64,000 nucleotides of DNA, taken from positions 180,761 to 244,760 of the forward strand of contig CAVBPR010000007.1 in NCBI GenBank assembly GCA_963597355.1, in the 5' to 3' direction. The notes under the pieces were generated by a model. It made no database searches. It had not been told where the DNA came from and worked only from the letters and a program-made list of their open reading frames with translations. Below are positions 25,501 to 33,666 of this stretch, piece after piece. The stretch's first letter is position 1, and each line of letters starts with the position of its first letter. Made by a program: the position numbers and the translations under genes. Source of the DNA: UMGS1766 sp963597355 (GTDB lineage: Bacteria; Bacillota; Clostridia; Oscillospirales; Oscillospiraceae).

Positions 25501-26823
25501 AAAACTGCATTTGGCTATGCAAAAAAATATCTGGATGAACGGGGCATTCATGTGCCAACGGCGGAAATCAACCGATTAGCCAAGGGATGCGTTGGCATTA
25601 AGCGTACTACGGGGCAGCATCCCGGTGGCATGATCGTTATTCCCGGGGACATGGAAATATATGATTTCTGCCCGGTGCAGCACCCTGCGGATGATCCGAA
25701 TACGGACATTGTTACGACGCATTTTGAATACCACTCGATGGAGGACAATCTGCTCAAGCTGGATATGCTTGGACATGATGACCCGTCCATGATTCGCATG
25801 CTGCAGGATATTACAGGGGTAGATCCCCAGCAGATCCCTCTGGATGATAAGGACACGTTGTCAATTTTCATTTCCTCCAAAGTCCTGGGCTATGAAGACG
25901 ATAAGGTTTTAGGGCCAACCGGTGCAGTTGCAATTCCGGAATTCAACACAAAATTTACACGGGGCATGTTGATGGACACCAAGCCGACCCAGTTCAACAC
26001 GCTGATTCGTTTGTCCGGCTTTTCCCATGGTACTGACGTGTGGCTGGGCAATGCCCGGGATCTGATTGTTTCCGGAACAGCAACGGTAGATTCCACGGTT
26101 GGCTGCCGCGATGACATTATGCTTTATCTTATGGAGCAGGGTGTGGAACCGCTGACGGCCTTTAATATCATGGAGGCAGTCCGAAAGGGAAAAGTCAAAA
26201 AAAGTGGCTTTTCCGAAGGCTGGGTGGAGACCATGAAGGAGCACAATGTGCCGGACTGGTACATTGAGTCGTTGGCCAAAATTGGTTATTTGTTCCCGAA
26301 AGCCCATGCGGCAGCTTATGTTATGATGGCCTTTCGCATCGCATGGTTCAAAGTGCACCGTCCGCTGGCCTTCTATGCCGCGTTTTTCTCCATTCGGGCA
26401 AAGGCAATTGATGCAACCTGTATGTGTCAGGGAATGGAAGTATGCCGGGCCAAAATGCAGGAGATCGAGGCAAAGGACAAACCGGCGGCGGTCGAAGAAG
26501 ACATGCTTGTTACGCTGGAAGTATTTTATGAGTTCTATCTTCGCGGATTTCAAATGGAGAAAATGGATCTATATCAATCCGATGCAACTCGATTTTTGGT
26601 GGATGAGGAAAAGAATGCATTGATTCCACCCTTTACTGCCTGCCCCGGCTTGGGCGAATCCGCGGCGCTTTCCATTGTGGAGGCGCGAAAAGGAAAGGAA
26701 TTTATTTCGGTGGAGGAATTTTCAAATGCCTGTCCAAAGGTTTCGAAAGCACATATCGAGCAGTTGAAGATTATGGGGGCACTGGACGGAATTCCGGACA
26801 CCAGCCAAATTACTTTCTTCTGA
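22507..26823 (+). CDS. polC: DNA polymerase III PolC-type alpha subunit
   Basis: PolC is the leading-strand replicase of Firmicutes. Its 1438 residues show, in order: an N-terminal domain; an OB fold (NAWIINFDITDGTGSITV, about residue 250); a PHP domain from about 326 (VELHLHTRYSTMDG, ITDHGIA); an inserted DEDDh proofreading exonuclease from about 416 (CFDIETTGLDRRFERI, then HRACDDAATVGY); a polymerase core with SRGSVGSSIVAFFSGITE; a zinc motif CPNC...CPVC near 906-940; and the catalytic MPDIDLNFSGEY near 958. It closes the pyrH-polC gene run, 20 bases after ispG. Confidence 0.98.
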   Translation: MTGDLCTPLMQMFSLCPLEGELLTLAESCTITQVVNLDQEKAEIILNITLKPGADDTWLHELEQALAAAYQMNRVELKVILPNCCNEISLSWIQEQLSELFPPAHGLLAGAEMEEQDDVLSVTMRTGGAELLNPFLRRVESRAHDAFGRVVRIQLVENTEETDVAAVFQQTEQIRSQAVEATIKQNHKLSASKPEKKPAVPASETTFLGKPIHGEPVEIGKLDIDMGGVVVNGKVFSVHHKELTKRNAWIINFDITDGTGSITVSGFYENKQAQPLLEKIQEGKYLLIQGKLLIGKFSNEMELHPYAMAEGTPKPERQDTAEEKRVELHLHTRYSTMDGLTDVSGAVKRAIQWGHSAIAITDHGIAQAFPEAYNASGKGSKIKVILGTEAYYRNDVDDRVVVHGAWEQDLDDEIVCFDIETTGLDRRFERITEIGAVVLKNGEIIDKYNAFLNPGKSIPRTIVELTGITDEMVADAPGQEEGLNLFLDWVGNRPLAAHNADFDMGFLAEGCRRMGREFHNTSLDTLILCQNLIPKLGKYKLDVIAEYLDLPAFNHHRACDDAATVGYMLVPLYRNLKDMGVKTLQQINPVMRTLRSGAGNGGGKRRSANHLIVLAKNQTGLRNLYKLISLAHLEHFKRFPIMPKSLINENREGLIIGSACEAGELFRAVVDRKSWDELLRIASWYDYLEIQPICNNMYMLRDGIVDSEEELRDFNRTILALGKALNKPVCATGDVHFMDPEDEIYRHILLASKQFKDADSPLPIYFKTTDEMLEEFRYLGEDDCRKVVIEDPNRIAKWVDTIPPLPKKLFAPKLKDSAKELEYLVYSKAHELYGEELPQIVQDRIDLELPGIIERKYDVIYMSAQKLVQNSLEHGYLVGSRGSVGSSIVAFFSGITEVNSLAAHYRCPNCKHSDFEAGKDYGCGADMPDAWCPVCGTKYVKDGFNIPFETFLGFGGKKMPDIDLNFSGEYQAKAHRYTFELFGESHVFRAGTVGTVAEKTAFGYAKKYLDERGIHVPTAEINRLAKGCVGIKRTTGQHPGGMIVIPGDMEIYDFCPVQHPADDPNTDIVTTHFEYHSMEDNLLKLDMLGHDDPSMIRMLQDITGVDPQQIPLDDKDTLSIFISSKVLGYEDDKVLGPTGAVAIPEFNTKFTRGMLMDTKPTQFNTLIRLSGFSHGTDVWLGNARDLIVSGTATVDSTVGCRDDIMLYLMEQGVEPLTAFNIMEAVRKGKVKKSGFSEGWVETMKEHNVPDWYIESLAKIGYLFPKAHAAAYVMMAFRIAWFKVHRPLAFYAAFFSIRAKAIDATCMCQGMEVCRAKMQEIEAKDKPAAVEEDMLVTLEVFYEFYLRGFQMEKMDLYQSDATRFLVDEEKNALIPPFTACPGLGESAALSIVEARKGKEFISVEEFSNACPKVSKAHIEQLKIMGALDGIPDTSQITFF

Positions 26824-26839
26824 TGAAAGAGATTCATCG

Positions 26840-26868
26840 TTGACACAAATGATTTTGTGTGGTAGTGT
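26840..26868 (+). promoter_or_regulatory. Promoter of the his operon with palindrome in the spacer
   Basis: TTGACA (26840-26845), a 17-base spacer, TAGTGT (26863-26868). A perfect inverted repeat, ACACAAA-TGAT-TTTGTGT (26843-26860), overlaps the -35 box and most of the spacer. That is an ideal position for a repressor. No T-box or His-rich leader peptide is visible in the short leader, so repression by a DNA-binding protein is the simplest inference. Confidence 0.7.
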
Positions 26869-26896
26869 ATTAGCGTACTAAAGCAAAGGAGTGCCA

Positions 26897-28075
26897 ATGC
26901 GCATGAAATTTATACCTTATACTCCGGAAGGAACGCGGGACCGGCTGTTCGGGGAGTGTCTGTCCCGGAGAAAAGTGCAGTCAGGACTTACCCACCTGTT
27001 CCGCAGCCGCGGTTATGCGGAGATTATTACTCCGGAAGTTGAATTTTACGACAGTTTTGTTGCCGGGGGCTGCGCCATACCCCAGGAGTCTCTGATAAAA
27101 ATTGTTGATCGATCCGGTAAAATCTGTGTAATGCGTCCGGATTGCACCATTCCGATTGCCCGCGTGGCGGCAACCAAGATGAAGGATCGTGCATTGCCCC
27201 AGCGGTTTTACTACAATCAAAATGTTTATCGGTCCAGTAGCGGAAACCGGGGCGACGATGGAGAATGTGCCCAGTGCGGCGTGGAGCTGATTGGTGCGCG
27301 GGGGATGCGGGCCGATTTGGAAATGATTTGCATGGCAGTGGATTCCCTGAGAGCCTGTGGCTTGAAAAATTTTCATATCGAAATCGGTCACGCGGGAATT
27401 TATCGTGCGCTGGCTTCAGAAATGAAAATTGACGATGAAACGGCAGAGCAGATTCGCACCCTGATTGAAGGAAAGAGCTTTGCCGCACTGCGGGCATTTC
27501 TGGCCGATTACAGTGACCGACCTGCGTGCAAGGCGCTCAATCAGCTGGCGTATCTGTTTGGCGGCGTTGAGGTTTTAGACGAGGCGGAAGCTCTCGGCAG
27601 TGGGGAGGAAGGCACAATTGCGTATCTCCGCTCCCTCTATCGTTTGTTGGAACAGGCCGGTTACGGAGATTACATTCGCTTTGATCTTGGTCTGGTGCAT
27701 CAGATCGATTATTATACCGGCGTTGTATTTCGTGGCTATGTGGAGGGTGCTGGAACTGCAGTTCTTTCCGGCGGCCGCTACGATCGTCTGCTGGAGGCAT
27801 TTGGCCGTCCGGCGCAGGCGACCGGTTTTGCGGTAAATGTCGATGCAGTGGCAGCCTGCCTGCCTGACACAGAAATGACAAAACCGGATACACTGATTTA
27901 TTACGAATTGGACCAACTGGCAGCGGCGGTTGCAAAGCTGGATGAACTGCCCAACGGAACGGCGGAACTTTCCACCTGCGCCAGTTTGGAGGCAGCAATT
28001 GCTCAGGCAGGGGAGCGAGGCATGAAGCAGGTGCTTGTATTGGATCAGCAGGGAGAAAGGACGGTGGAAGTATGA
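26897..28075 (+). CDS. hisZ: ATP phosphoribosyltransferase regulatory subunit HisZ
   Basis: HisZ is a catalytically inactive relative of histidyl-tRNA synthetase that completes and regulates the short HisG. The ATG at 26897 is five bases after AAAGGAG. The 392 residues keep class II synthetase motifs (PEGTRDRLF, EIITPEVEFYD, MRPDCTIPIARVA, and YYTGVVFRGYVEG with SGGRYDRL). It lacks the anticodon-binding domain of a real HisRS. It overlaps hisG by ATGA. Confidence 0.96.
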   Translation: MRMKFIPYTPEGTRDRLFGECLSRRKVQSGLTHLFRSRGYAEIITPEVEFYDSFVAGGCAIPQESLIKIVDRSGKICVMRPDCTIPIARVAATKMKDRALPQRFYYNQNVYRSSSGNRGDDGECAQCGVELIGARGMRADLEMICMAVDSLRACGLKNFHIEIGHAGIYRALASEMKIDDETAEQIRTLIEGKSFAALRAFLADYSDRPACKALNQLAYLFGGVEVLDEAEALGSGEEGTIAYLRSLYRLLEQAGYGDYIRFDLGLVHQIDYYTGVVFRGYVEGAGTAVLSGGRYDRLLEAFGRPAQATGFAVNVDAVAACLPDTEMTKPDTLIYYELDQLAAAVAKLDELPNGTAELSTCASLEAAIAQAGERGMKQVLVLDQQGERTVEV

Positions 28076-28716
28076 GCGAACGGTTGCGGATTGCCATTAC
28101 AAAGGGACGTCTGCTGGATAAATCTATGGATATGTTTGATGCCATGGGCATGGATACCACTCCGGTGCGTAATCCGGGACGGCGCTTGATCCATCAGATT
28201 CCCAATTACCCGTTGGATGCTGTCCTTTCGAAGGCACCGGATGTCATTACCTATGTGGAACAGGGCGTATGCGATCTTGGCATTGTGGGAAAGGATACCT
28301 TGCTGGAAAAAGGCGGATCCTTCTATGAAGTGCTGGATCTCGGTTTTGGAAGGTGTCGCTTCGCCCTGGCAGTAAAGGAAGGAACCGATTTCTACGGAAC
28401 CTATAAAAACCGACGGGTTGCATCGAAGTATCCGGCTGTGGCAAAAGCTTTTTTTGCGGCAAAGGGACTGGATGTGGACGTTATAAAAATTGAGGGATCC
28501 GTGGAGCTGGCACCGATTTTGGGACTGACGGATGCGATTGTGGATATTGTAGAAACCGGAGCAACACTAAAGGCAAATGGACTGGTTCCGATTGAAACTG
28601 TAGCCGATGTATCCGCCCGATTGATTGTAAACACGGCCAGCATGAAATTATATAAGACGCAGATTCTCGATTTTATAGGTAAATGCGAGAAGGAATTGAG
28701 GGAGAGAGCATTATGA
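28072..28716 (+). CDS. hisG: ATP phosphoribosyltransferase, short form
   Basis: HisG condenses ATP and PRPP, the committed step of histidine synthesis. It has 214 residues, so it is the short type lacking the C-terminal ACT-like regulatory domain and needs HisZ. RIAITKGRLLDKSMDMF, CDLGIVGKDTLLE, and the PRPP loop AIVDIVETGATLKANGL are present. Start and stop overlap hisZ and hisD, both by ATGA. Confidence 0.97.
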   Translation: MSERLRIAITKGRLLDKSMDMFDAMGMDTTPVRNPGRRLIHQIPNYPLDAVLSKAPDVITYVEQGVCDLGIVGKDTLLEKGGSFYEVLDLGFGRCRFALAVKEGTDFYGTYKNRRVASKYPAVAKAFFAAKGLDVDVIKIEGSVELAPILGLTDAIVDIVETGATLKANGLVPIETVADVSARLIVNTASMKLYKTQILDFIGKCEKELRERAL

Positions 28717-29993
28717 TTCAGATTGTAACTGCCGATGGAATACAGGAAAAAGCGTTGATTGCAGATCTGCGCTCTCGTTCCGCTGCCGTGGGGGAGGAAA
28801 TTACCCGTTCCGCGGCTGCAATTATGGAGGATGTGCGTAAAAACGGCTATGAAGCAGTAAAACAGTACTCTTTGAAATTTGATAAGGCTGAGCCAAGGGA
28901 ATTTTCTCCTGCAGAACTGGATGCGGCCTATGCAGCCTGCGACAACGAATTGATTGCGGCTATGGAACATGCCGCCGCAAATATTCGGGACTATAATGAA
29001 CATCTGCTGGCAAAGACGTTGGAATGGACATCTCCCGATGGGGGAATTGTAGGCCGTGTTGTGCGGGGCTTAACCCGCGTGGGTATTTATGTGCCGGGCG
29101 GAACGGCGGCCTATCCTTCTTCCGTGCTGATGAATGCGGTTCCGGCAAAGGTTGCCGGAGTAAAGGAAATCATCATGGTCACGCCGCCAACGGAAAACCT
29201 GAACAATGCGGTTTTGGCTGCGGCAAAGATTGCCGGGGTAGACCGTGTAATCGGCGTTGGTGGCGTACAGGCAGTGGCAGCGCTGACCTATGGTGCGGGC
29301 TTCATTCCCAAGGTAGATAAACTGGTCGGTCCCGGCAATGCCTTTGTGGCCGCGGCAAAGCGCATGGCTTACGGCACTTTGGACATCGATATGGTGGCGG
29401 GTCCGTCGGAAGTACTGGTGATTGCAGATGAAACAGCCAATCCGGAATTCGTCGCCGCCGATCTGTTGAGTCAGGCGGAACACGATCGGCTGGCCAGTGC
29501 GATTTTGCTGACAACCAGCCAGAGTCTGGCAGAAAAAGTGGATCAGGAAATTGTACGCCAAACCGGTTATCTCAGCCGCAGCGCGATTATGGAAGAATCG
29601 CTGAAAAATTTTGGTGCAGTGATTGTCTGCCCAACGCTGGAGCGGTGTGTGGAACTGGCAAATGAAGTTGCTCCGGAGCATCTGGAGATTTGCACGGAAA
29701 ATCCACGGGCATTGCTGCCAGAGATTCAGAATGCCGGTGCGGTCTTCCTGGGTTCCTGGGCACCGGAACCGCTGGGCGATTATTTGGCTGGTCCGGATCA
29801 TGTCCTGCCGACGTCCGGCACGGCGCGGTTTTTCTCGCCGCTGAGTGTGGACAGCTTCCTGAAAACAATGAGTGTTCTGGAATTTGACCGGGCCTCTCTG
29901 GAACCGATTCATCAGCAGGTGATTGCCTTTGCAGAAGCGGAGCATCTGACGGCCCATGCAAACTCAATTCGTGTGCGGTTTGGGGAGGCATAA
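28713..29993 (+). CDS. hisD: Histidinol dehydrogenase
   Basis: HisD oxidises histidinol to histidine in two NAD-dependent steps using zinc. The start is ATG at 28713, overlapping the hisG stop. 426 residues with YVPGGTAAYPSSVLMNAVPA, DKLVGPGNAFVAAAKR, DMVAGPSEVLVIAD, LLSQAEHDRLASAIL (zinc Gln/His) and VAPEHLEI. The length and motifs are normal. Confidence 0.98.
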   Translation: MIQIVTADGIQEKALIADLRSRSAAVGEEITRSAAAIMEDVRKNGYEAVKQYSLKFDKAEPREFSPAELDAAYAACDNELIAAMEHAAANIRDYNEHLLAKTLEWTSPDGGIVGRVVRGLTRVGIYVPGGTAAYPSSVLMNAVPAKVAGVKEIIMVTPPTENLNNAVLAAAKIAGVDRVIGVGGVQAVAALTYGAGFIPKVDKLVGPGNAFVAAAKRMAYGTLDIDMVAGPSEVLVIADETANPEFVAADLLSQAEHDRLASAILLTTSQSLAEKVDQEIVRQTGYLSRSAIMEESLKNFGAVIVCPTLERCVELANEVAPEHLEICTENPRALLPEIQNAGAVFLGSWAPEPLGDYLAGPDHVLPTSGTARFFSPLSVDSFLKTMSVLEFDRASLEPIHQQVIAFAEAEHLTAHANSIRVRFGEA

Positions 29994-29996
29994 TCC

Positions 29997-30575
29997 ATGG
30001 AACGGAAGGCGAGTATTCAGCGGGATACAAAGGAAACAAAAATCGTGCTGTCGTTAAATCTGGATGGCGGCCCGGTGCAGATTTCCACTGGAATCGGTTT
30101 TTTTGATCATATGCTTACGGCATTTGGTTTCTACGCCGGGATTGGACTGGAGATCAATGTGGAAGGCGATTTATACGTGGATGGACATCACACCGTTGAG
30201 GATACCGGCATTGTTTTGGGTCAGGCCATTCGGGAAGCCTTAGGGGATCGAAAGGGCATTCGGCGCTTTGGTTCCGCGTATGTCCCAATGGATGAAGCAC
30301 TGACCTTTACCGCGCTGGACTTTTCCAATCGGCCCTATCTGGTGTTCGATGCCGAGATGCCGCAGGAACGGATTGGCGAATATGATTCCTGTCTGACGCT
30401 TGAATTTATGCGGGCGGTTGCATTTAATGCCGGTATTACGCTGCACCAAAAGTGCTTTTACGGGGTGAATGCACACCATATTACAGAAGGACTGTTTAAA
30501 TCCCTCGGTTTGGCAGTCAAGGACGCCATAAAGATTGAGGGGAATGGGGTAACCTCGACCAAGGGGGTTTTGTAA
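29997..30575 (+). CDS. hisB: Imidazoleglycerol-phosphate dehydratase
   Basis: A monofunctional IGP dehydratase (192 residues), without the phosphatase domain of the enterobacterial fusion. IGFFDHMLTAFGFYAG and DGHHTVEDTGIVLGQA provide manganese ligands. HQKCFYGVNAHHITEGLFKS is the second metal site. A separate histidinol phosphatase is not present in this operon. Its TAA shares a base with the hisH ATG. Confidence 0.98.
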   Translation: MERKASIQRDTKETKIVLSLNLDGGPVQISTGIGFFDHMLTAFGFYAGIGLEINVEGDLYVDGHHTVEDTGIVLGQAIREALGDRKGIRRFGSAYVPMDEALTFTALDFSNRPYLVFDAEMPQERIGEYDSCLTLEFMRAVAFNAGITLHQKCFYGVNAHHITEGLFKSLGLAVKDAIKIEGNGVTSTKGVL

Positions 30576-31183
30576 TGGGATATATTGCAATCGTAGATTA
30601 CGGCGTTGGAAACCTGATGAGCGTCGGAAATGCGCTGGCCTATCTTGGCTATCAGACAAAGATTGCTGCGGATTCTGCCGCCTTTGAACAGGCGGATGCC
30701 ATTATCCTGCCGGGAGTGGGAGCGTTTCCGGATGCGGCAGAGCGGCTGCGAGCACCGGGACTGGATAAAATTCTTCTGGAGCAAAGCCGGAAAAAGCCGA
30801 TTTTGGGCATTTGCCTTGGTATGCAGCTGTTGTTTCAGCAGGGGGAGGAAGTTCGTCCCTGCGAAGGGTTAGGATTTATTCAGGGAACGGTAAAGCGCAT
30901 TGATACAAACCTGAAGCTGCCGCACATTGGCTGGAATGAACTGCATTTTCAAAATAATTCTCCGCTTTTTGCCGGAATCGATGAGGGAAGCTATGTTTAT
31001 TTTGTCCATTCCTTCTGCGGTTGTGCGGAGCGGGAAGATCAGATTATTGCTACAACGGACTATGGAACCCGGGTTGTTGCCGCAGTGCAGAACGGAAATG
31101 TTTTCGGAACCCAGTTCCATCCGGAAAAGAGCGGCGAGGTAGGACTGGCCATGCTGAAGAATTTTGGGGAGTTAAATCGATGA
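30575..31183 (+). CDS. hisH: Imidazole glycerol phosphate synthase, glutaminase subunit
   Basis: HisH releases ammonia from glutamine and channels it to HisF. It is a class I amidotransferase of 202 residues with the nucleophile in ILGICLGMQLLF, and the His/Glu of the triad in GTQFHPEKSGEVG. The first motif is IVDYGVGNLMSVGNAL. It overlaps hisA by ATGA. Confidence 0.98.
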   Translation: MGYIAIVDYGVGNLMSVGNALAYLGYQTKIAADSAAFEQADAIILPGVGAFPDAAERLRAPGLDKILLEQSRKKPILGICLGMQLLFQQGEEVRPCEGLGFIQGTVKRIDTNLKLPHIGWNELHFQNNSPLFAGIDEGSYVYFVHSFCGCAEREDQIIATTDYGTRVVAAVQNGNVFGTQFHPEKSGEVGLAMLKNFGELNR

Positions 31184-31899
31184 TTATTGAACCTGCAATT
31201 GATTTAAAGGATGGCAAGGTAGTTCGTCTGTTAAAAGGTGATTTTGACACGGTGCACCAGGTAGCGGACGATCCTGTTGTCGTCGCAAAGGATTTTGCTG
31301 CAGCCGGAGCGAAGGTAATTCACATGGTGGACTTAGACGGAGCAAAGTCCGGACAGCGTGTAAATGGGGACATTGTCCGCTCTGTCACAGAACAGACCGG
31401 CATGAAGATTGAGCTGGGCGGCGGAATTCGTTCCATGAAAGACCTTGAGGCCGTGTTTGCCATGGGGGTTTGGCGGGCAGTGATTGGTTCTGCCGCTGTT
31501 ACAGATCCGGAGTTTGTCCGCGCTGCTGTTCTGCGCTACGGTGACGCGATTGCGGTTGGCGTTGATACACAGGACGGAAAAGTAAAAACCGCCGGCTGGG
31601 TTGAAAATTCCGGTCTTGATTATCTGGAGTTTGCAAAAAGCATGGAAGCTATGGGCGTAAAAACACTGATTTTCACGGACATTGAAACCGACGGTGCACT
31701 TTCCGGACCGTCCTATGATCGGCTGAGAGAGCTGCAAAAAACGGTTCGCTGTCAAATTGTTGCCTCCGGAGGCGTTTCCTGCAATGCAGATATCGAGCAG
31801 TTGGCGGAAATGGGACTGTACGGCGCAATTATAGGAAAAGCATATTATGCCGGAACCATCGATCTGGCTCAGGCAGTTGCGACAGGAGGGGAACAATAA
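31180..31899 (+). CDS. hisA: ProFAR isomerase HisA
   Basis: HisA is the Amadori isomerase that converts ProFAR to PRFAR. I set the start at 31180 (MIIEPAIDLKDGKVVRL), which overlaps the hisH stop; the frame upstream merely reads through hisH. The 239-residue beta/alpha barrel has the first catalytic Asp in AIDLKDG and the second in IFTDIETDGALSGP. The half-barrel repeat shared with HisF is recognisable. Confidence 0.97.
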   Translation: MIIEPAIDLKDGKVVRLLKGDFDTVHQVADDPVVVAKDFAAAGAKVIHMVDLDGAKSGQRVNGDIVRSVTEQTGMKIELGGGIRSMKDLEAVFAMGVWRAVIGSAAVTDPEFVRAAVLRYGDAIAVGVDTQDGKVKTAGWVENSGLDYLEFAKSMEAMGVKTLIFTDIETDGALSGPSYDRLRELQKTVRCQIVASGGVSCNADIEQLAEMGLYGAIIGKAYYAGTIDLAQAVATGGEQ

Positions 31900-32663
31900 T
31901 GCTGGCAAAACGCATTATTCCCTGCCTTGATGTGCGGGATGGCCGCGTTGTCAAGGGAGTTAATTTTGTAAATATTCGAGATGCAGGAGATCCGGTGGAA
32001 CTGGCCACATACTACTCTCAGCAGGGTGCAGACGAAATTGTCTTTCTGGATATTACCGCTACGGTTGAAGCCCGCAAGACGGTGGCGGACGTTGTTCGCC
32101 GTACCGTTCAACAGGTGTTTGTTCCGGTTACTGTGGGGGGCGGGATTCGGACGCTAGATGATTTTCAGCAGCTGCTTCGCGCAGGAGCAGACAAAATCAG
32201 CGTTAATTCTGCGGCGGTAAAGGATCCTTCCCTCATTTCCCGCGCGGCAGAGCGGTTTGGGTCTCAGTGCGTGGTTCTGGCAATTGACGCCAGAAAGAAT
32301 CCGGACGGGGGATATGAGGTTGTTGTAGCCGGAGGACGCACACCCACAGGACGGGATGCCGTGGAGTGGGCAAAAGAAGGCGAACGACTCGGCGCAGGTG
32401 AAATTCTGCTCACCAGTATGGATGCGGATGGAACAAAACAGGGATTTGATCTGGAGATGACCCGAACAATTGCGAATGCAGTACACATACCGGTAATTGC
32501 CTCTGGCGGTTGCGGAGGCCTGGAGCACTTTTCAGAAGTGTTTCAGCAGACCGGTGCAGATGCTGCCTTGGCTGCATCGCTGTTCCATTTTGGCGAACTG
32601 ACCGTACCGCAGGTGAAGGATTATTTGCGGGAGCAGGATATTCCGGTAAGGAGCGACCTATGA
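31899..32663 (+). CDS. hisF: Imidazole glycerol phosphate synthase, cyclase subunit
   Basis: HisF closes the imidazole ring with ammonia from HisH. It is a 254-residue barrel: RIIPCLDVRDGRVVKGVNF (catalytic Asp), VTVGGGIRTLDDF, LLTSMDADGTKQGFDLEM (second Asp), and VIASGGCGGLEHF. The start shares a base with the hisA stop. The stop overlaps the hisI ATG. Confidence 0.98.
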   Translation: MLAKRIIPCLDVRDGRVVKGVNFVNIRDAGDPVELATYYSQQGADEIVFLDITATVEARKTVADVVRRTVQQVFVPVTVGGGIRTLDDFQQLLRAGADKISVNSAAVKDPSLISRAAERFGSQCVVLAIDARKNPDGGYEVVVAGGRTPTGRDAVEWAKEGERLGAGEILLTSMDADGTKQGFDLEMTRTIANAVHIPVIASGGCGGLEHFSEVFQQTGADAALAASLFHFGELTVPQVKDYLREQDIPVRSDL

Positions 32664-32995
32664 TCGAAACAAAAGATCTTTTTCAAAAATCGGATTTGAT
32701 CCCGGTGATTATTCAGCACTGGCAGACCAGCGAGGTGCTGATGCTGGGCTTTACCAATGCAGAGGCTTACGAGCTGACACTAAAAACCCACACGGCCTGG
32801 TTCTGGAGCCGAAGCCGTCAGAAGCTGTGGAATAAGGGCGAGAGCAGCGGAAATTTTCTGCATGTCAAAAAAATGGTCACAGATTGCGATACCGACACTC
32901 TGCTGTATCTTTGTGCACCGGATGGCCCCACCTGCCACACGGGAGCAAGAAGCTGCTTCTTCAACGACATTTGGGAGGAGACGGAGCATGAGTAA
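32660..32995 (+). CDS. hisI: Phosphoribosyl-AMP cyclohydrolase
   Basis: HisI hydrolyses the purine ring of PR-AMP. The start at 32660 (MIETKDLFQKSDLIPVI) overlaps hisF by ATGA. 111 residues with TAWFWSRSRQKLWNKGESSG, VTDCDTDTLLYL and PTCHTGARSCFF, the Mg and Zn sites. It is a separate gene, not fused to hisE, and overlaps hisE by eight bases. Confidence 0.97.
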   Translation: MIETKDLFQKSDLIPVIIQHWQTSEVLMLGFTNAEAYELTLKTHTAWFWSRSRQKLWNKGESSGNFLHVKKMVTDCDTDTLLYLCAPDGPTCHTGARSCFFNDIWEETEHE

Positions 32996-33608
32996 CGCAC
33001 ATCAGGCAATTTTAGATCAATACGCAGTCGCGCTGGATCGGCGAAAAAACGGCGGGGCTGAATCATCTTATACCAGTTATCTCTATGGCGCAGGGCTGGA
33101 TAAAATTCTGAAAAAATGCGGCGAAGAAACCTTTGAAGTTTGTATTGCTGCGAAGAACGAGGATCAGAATGAAACGGTCGGAGAGCTGAACGATGTGCTC
33201 TATCATGTAACCGTGCTGCTTTGCTTTTCTGATGTGCCTTTGACCGACGCATTTGCAGAAGTCAATCGCCGCTGCAAGACGGAAGGAAAGACGTTGGATG
33301 ACTTGATGGATGTCATCCAGCAGAGAAAAAGCGAGAACGAGGAATCCTCCTACACGGCTTATCTGTTCCGGGAAGGGCTGGATAAGATTCTGAAAAAAGT
33401 GGGCGAGGCATGCAGCCTGCTTCTGATTGCAGGCAAAGGACAGGAAAAAGAAAAGATCGCCGAGGAAACCGGTAATCTGCTTTACCACCTTATGGTAATG
33501 ATGCTTTGCAAGCAGATCAGTATGGACGATCTGGAAGAAGAACTCAATCGACGCAGCGGTAAGACGGGAAACCTAAAGACAGTTCACCAAAGCGATCATA
33601 CGACATAA
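32988..33608 (+). CDS. hisE: Phosphoribosyl-ATP pyrophosphatase with duplicated HisE domain
   Basis: HisE removes pyrophosphate from PR-ATP, the second step of the pathway. The usual length is about 90-110 residues; this protein has 206 and contains two HisE domains, aligned without gaps at an offset of 94 (SSYTSYLYGAGLDKILKK at 26-43, SSYTAYLFREGLDKILKK at 120-137). Domain 1 keeps the MazG-like metal ligands E47, E50, E66 and D69. The matching residues in domain 2 are A141, L144, E160 and N163, so three of four are lost and domain 2 is probably inactive. It ends the operon, before a terminator. Confidence 0.93.
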   Translation: MSNAHQAILDQYAVALDRRKNGGAESSYTSYLYGAGLDKILKKCGEETFEVCIAAKNEDQNETVGELNDVLYHVTVLLCFSDVPLTDAFAEVNRRCKTEGKTLDDLMDVIQQRKSENEESSYTAYLFREGLDKILKKVGEACSLLLIAGKGQEKEKIAEETGNLLYHLMVMMLCKQISMDDLEEELNRRSGKTGNLKTVHQSDHTT

Positions 33609-33613
33609 AATAA

Positions 33614-33649
33614 ACTCCCGCAGTCGGATGTAGATCTGACTGCGGGAGT
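33614..33649. terminator. Bidirectional terminator between hisE and the NSS transporter
   Basis: A perfect 12-bp stem (ACTCCCGCAGTC and complement). A T-rich stretch follows in both directions, fitting the convergent genes. Confidence 0.85.
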
Positions 33650-33666
33650 GAAATTTTTATTTGGGA

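Noticed and set aside
26821..26896. T-box or His leader peptide before hisZ
   Set aside because: The leader from the promoter is only about 20-25 bases, too short for either.
32660..33608. Frameshifted HisI-HisE fusion
   Set aside because: hisI ends normally after its full motif set and hisE has its own ATG with an 8-base overlap; the extra length of hisE is a true internal duplication.
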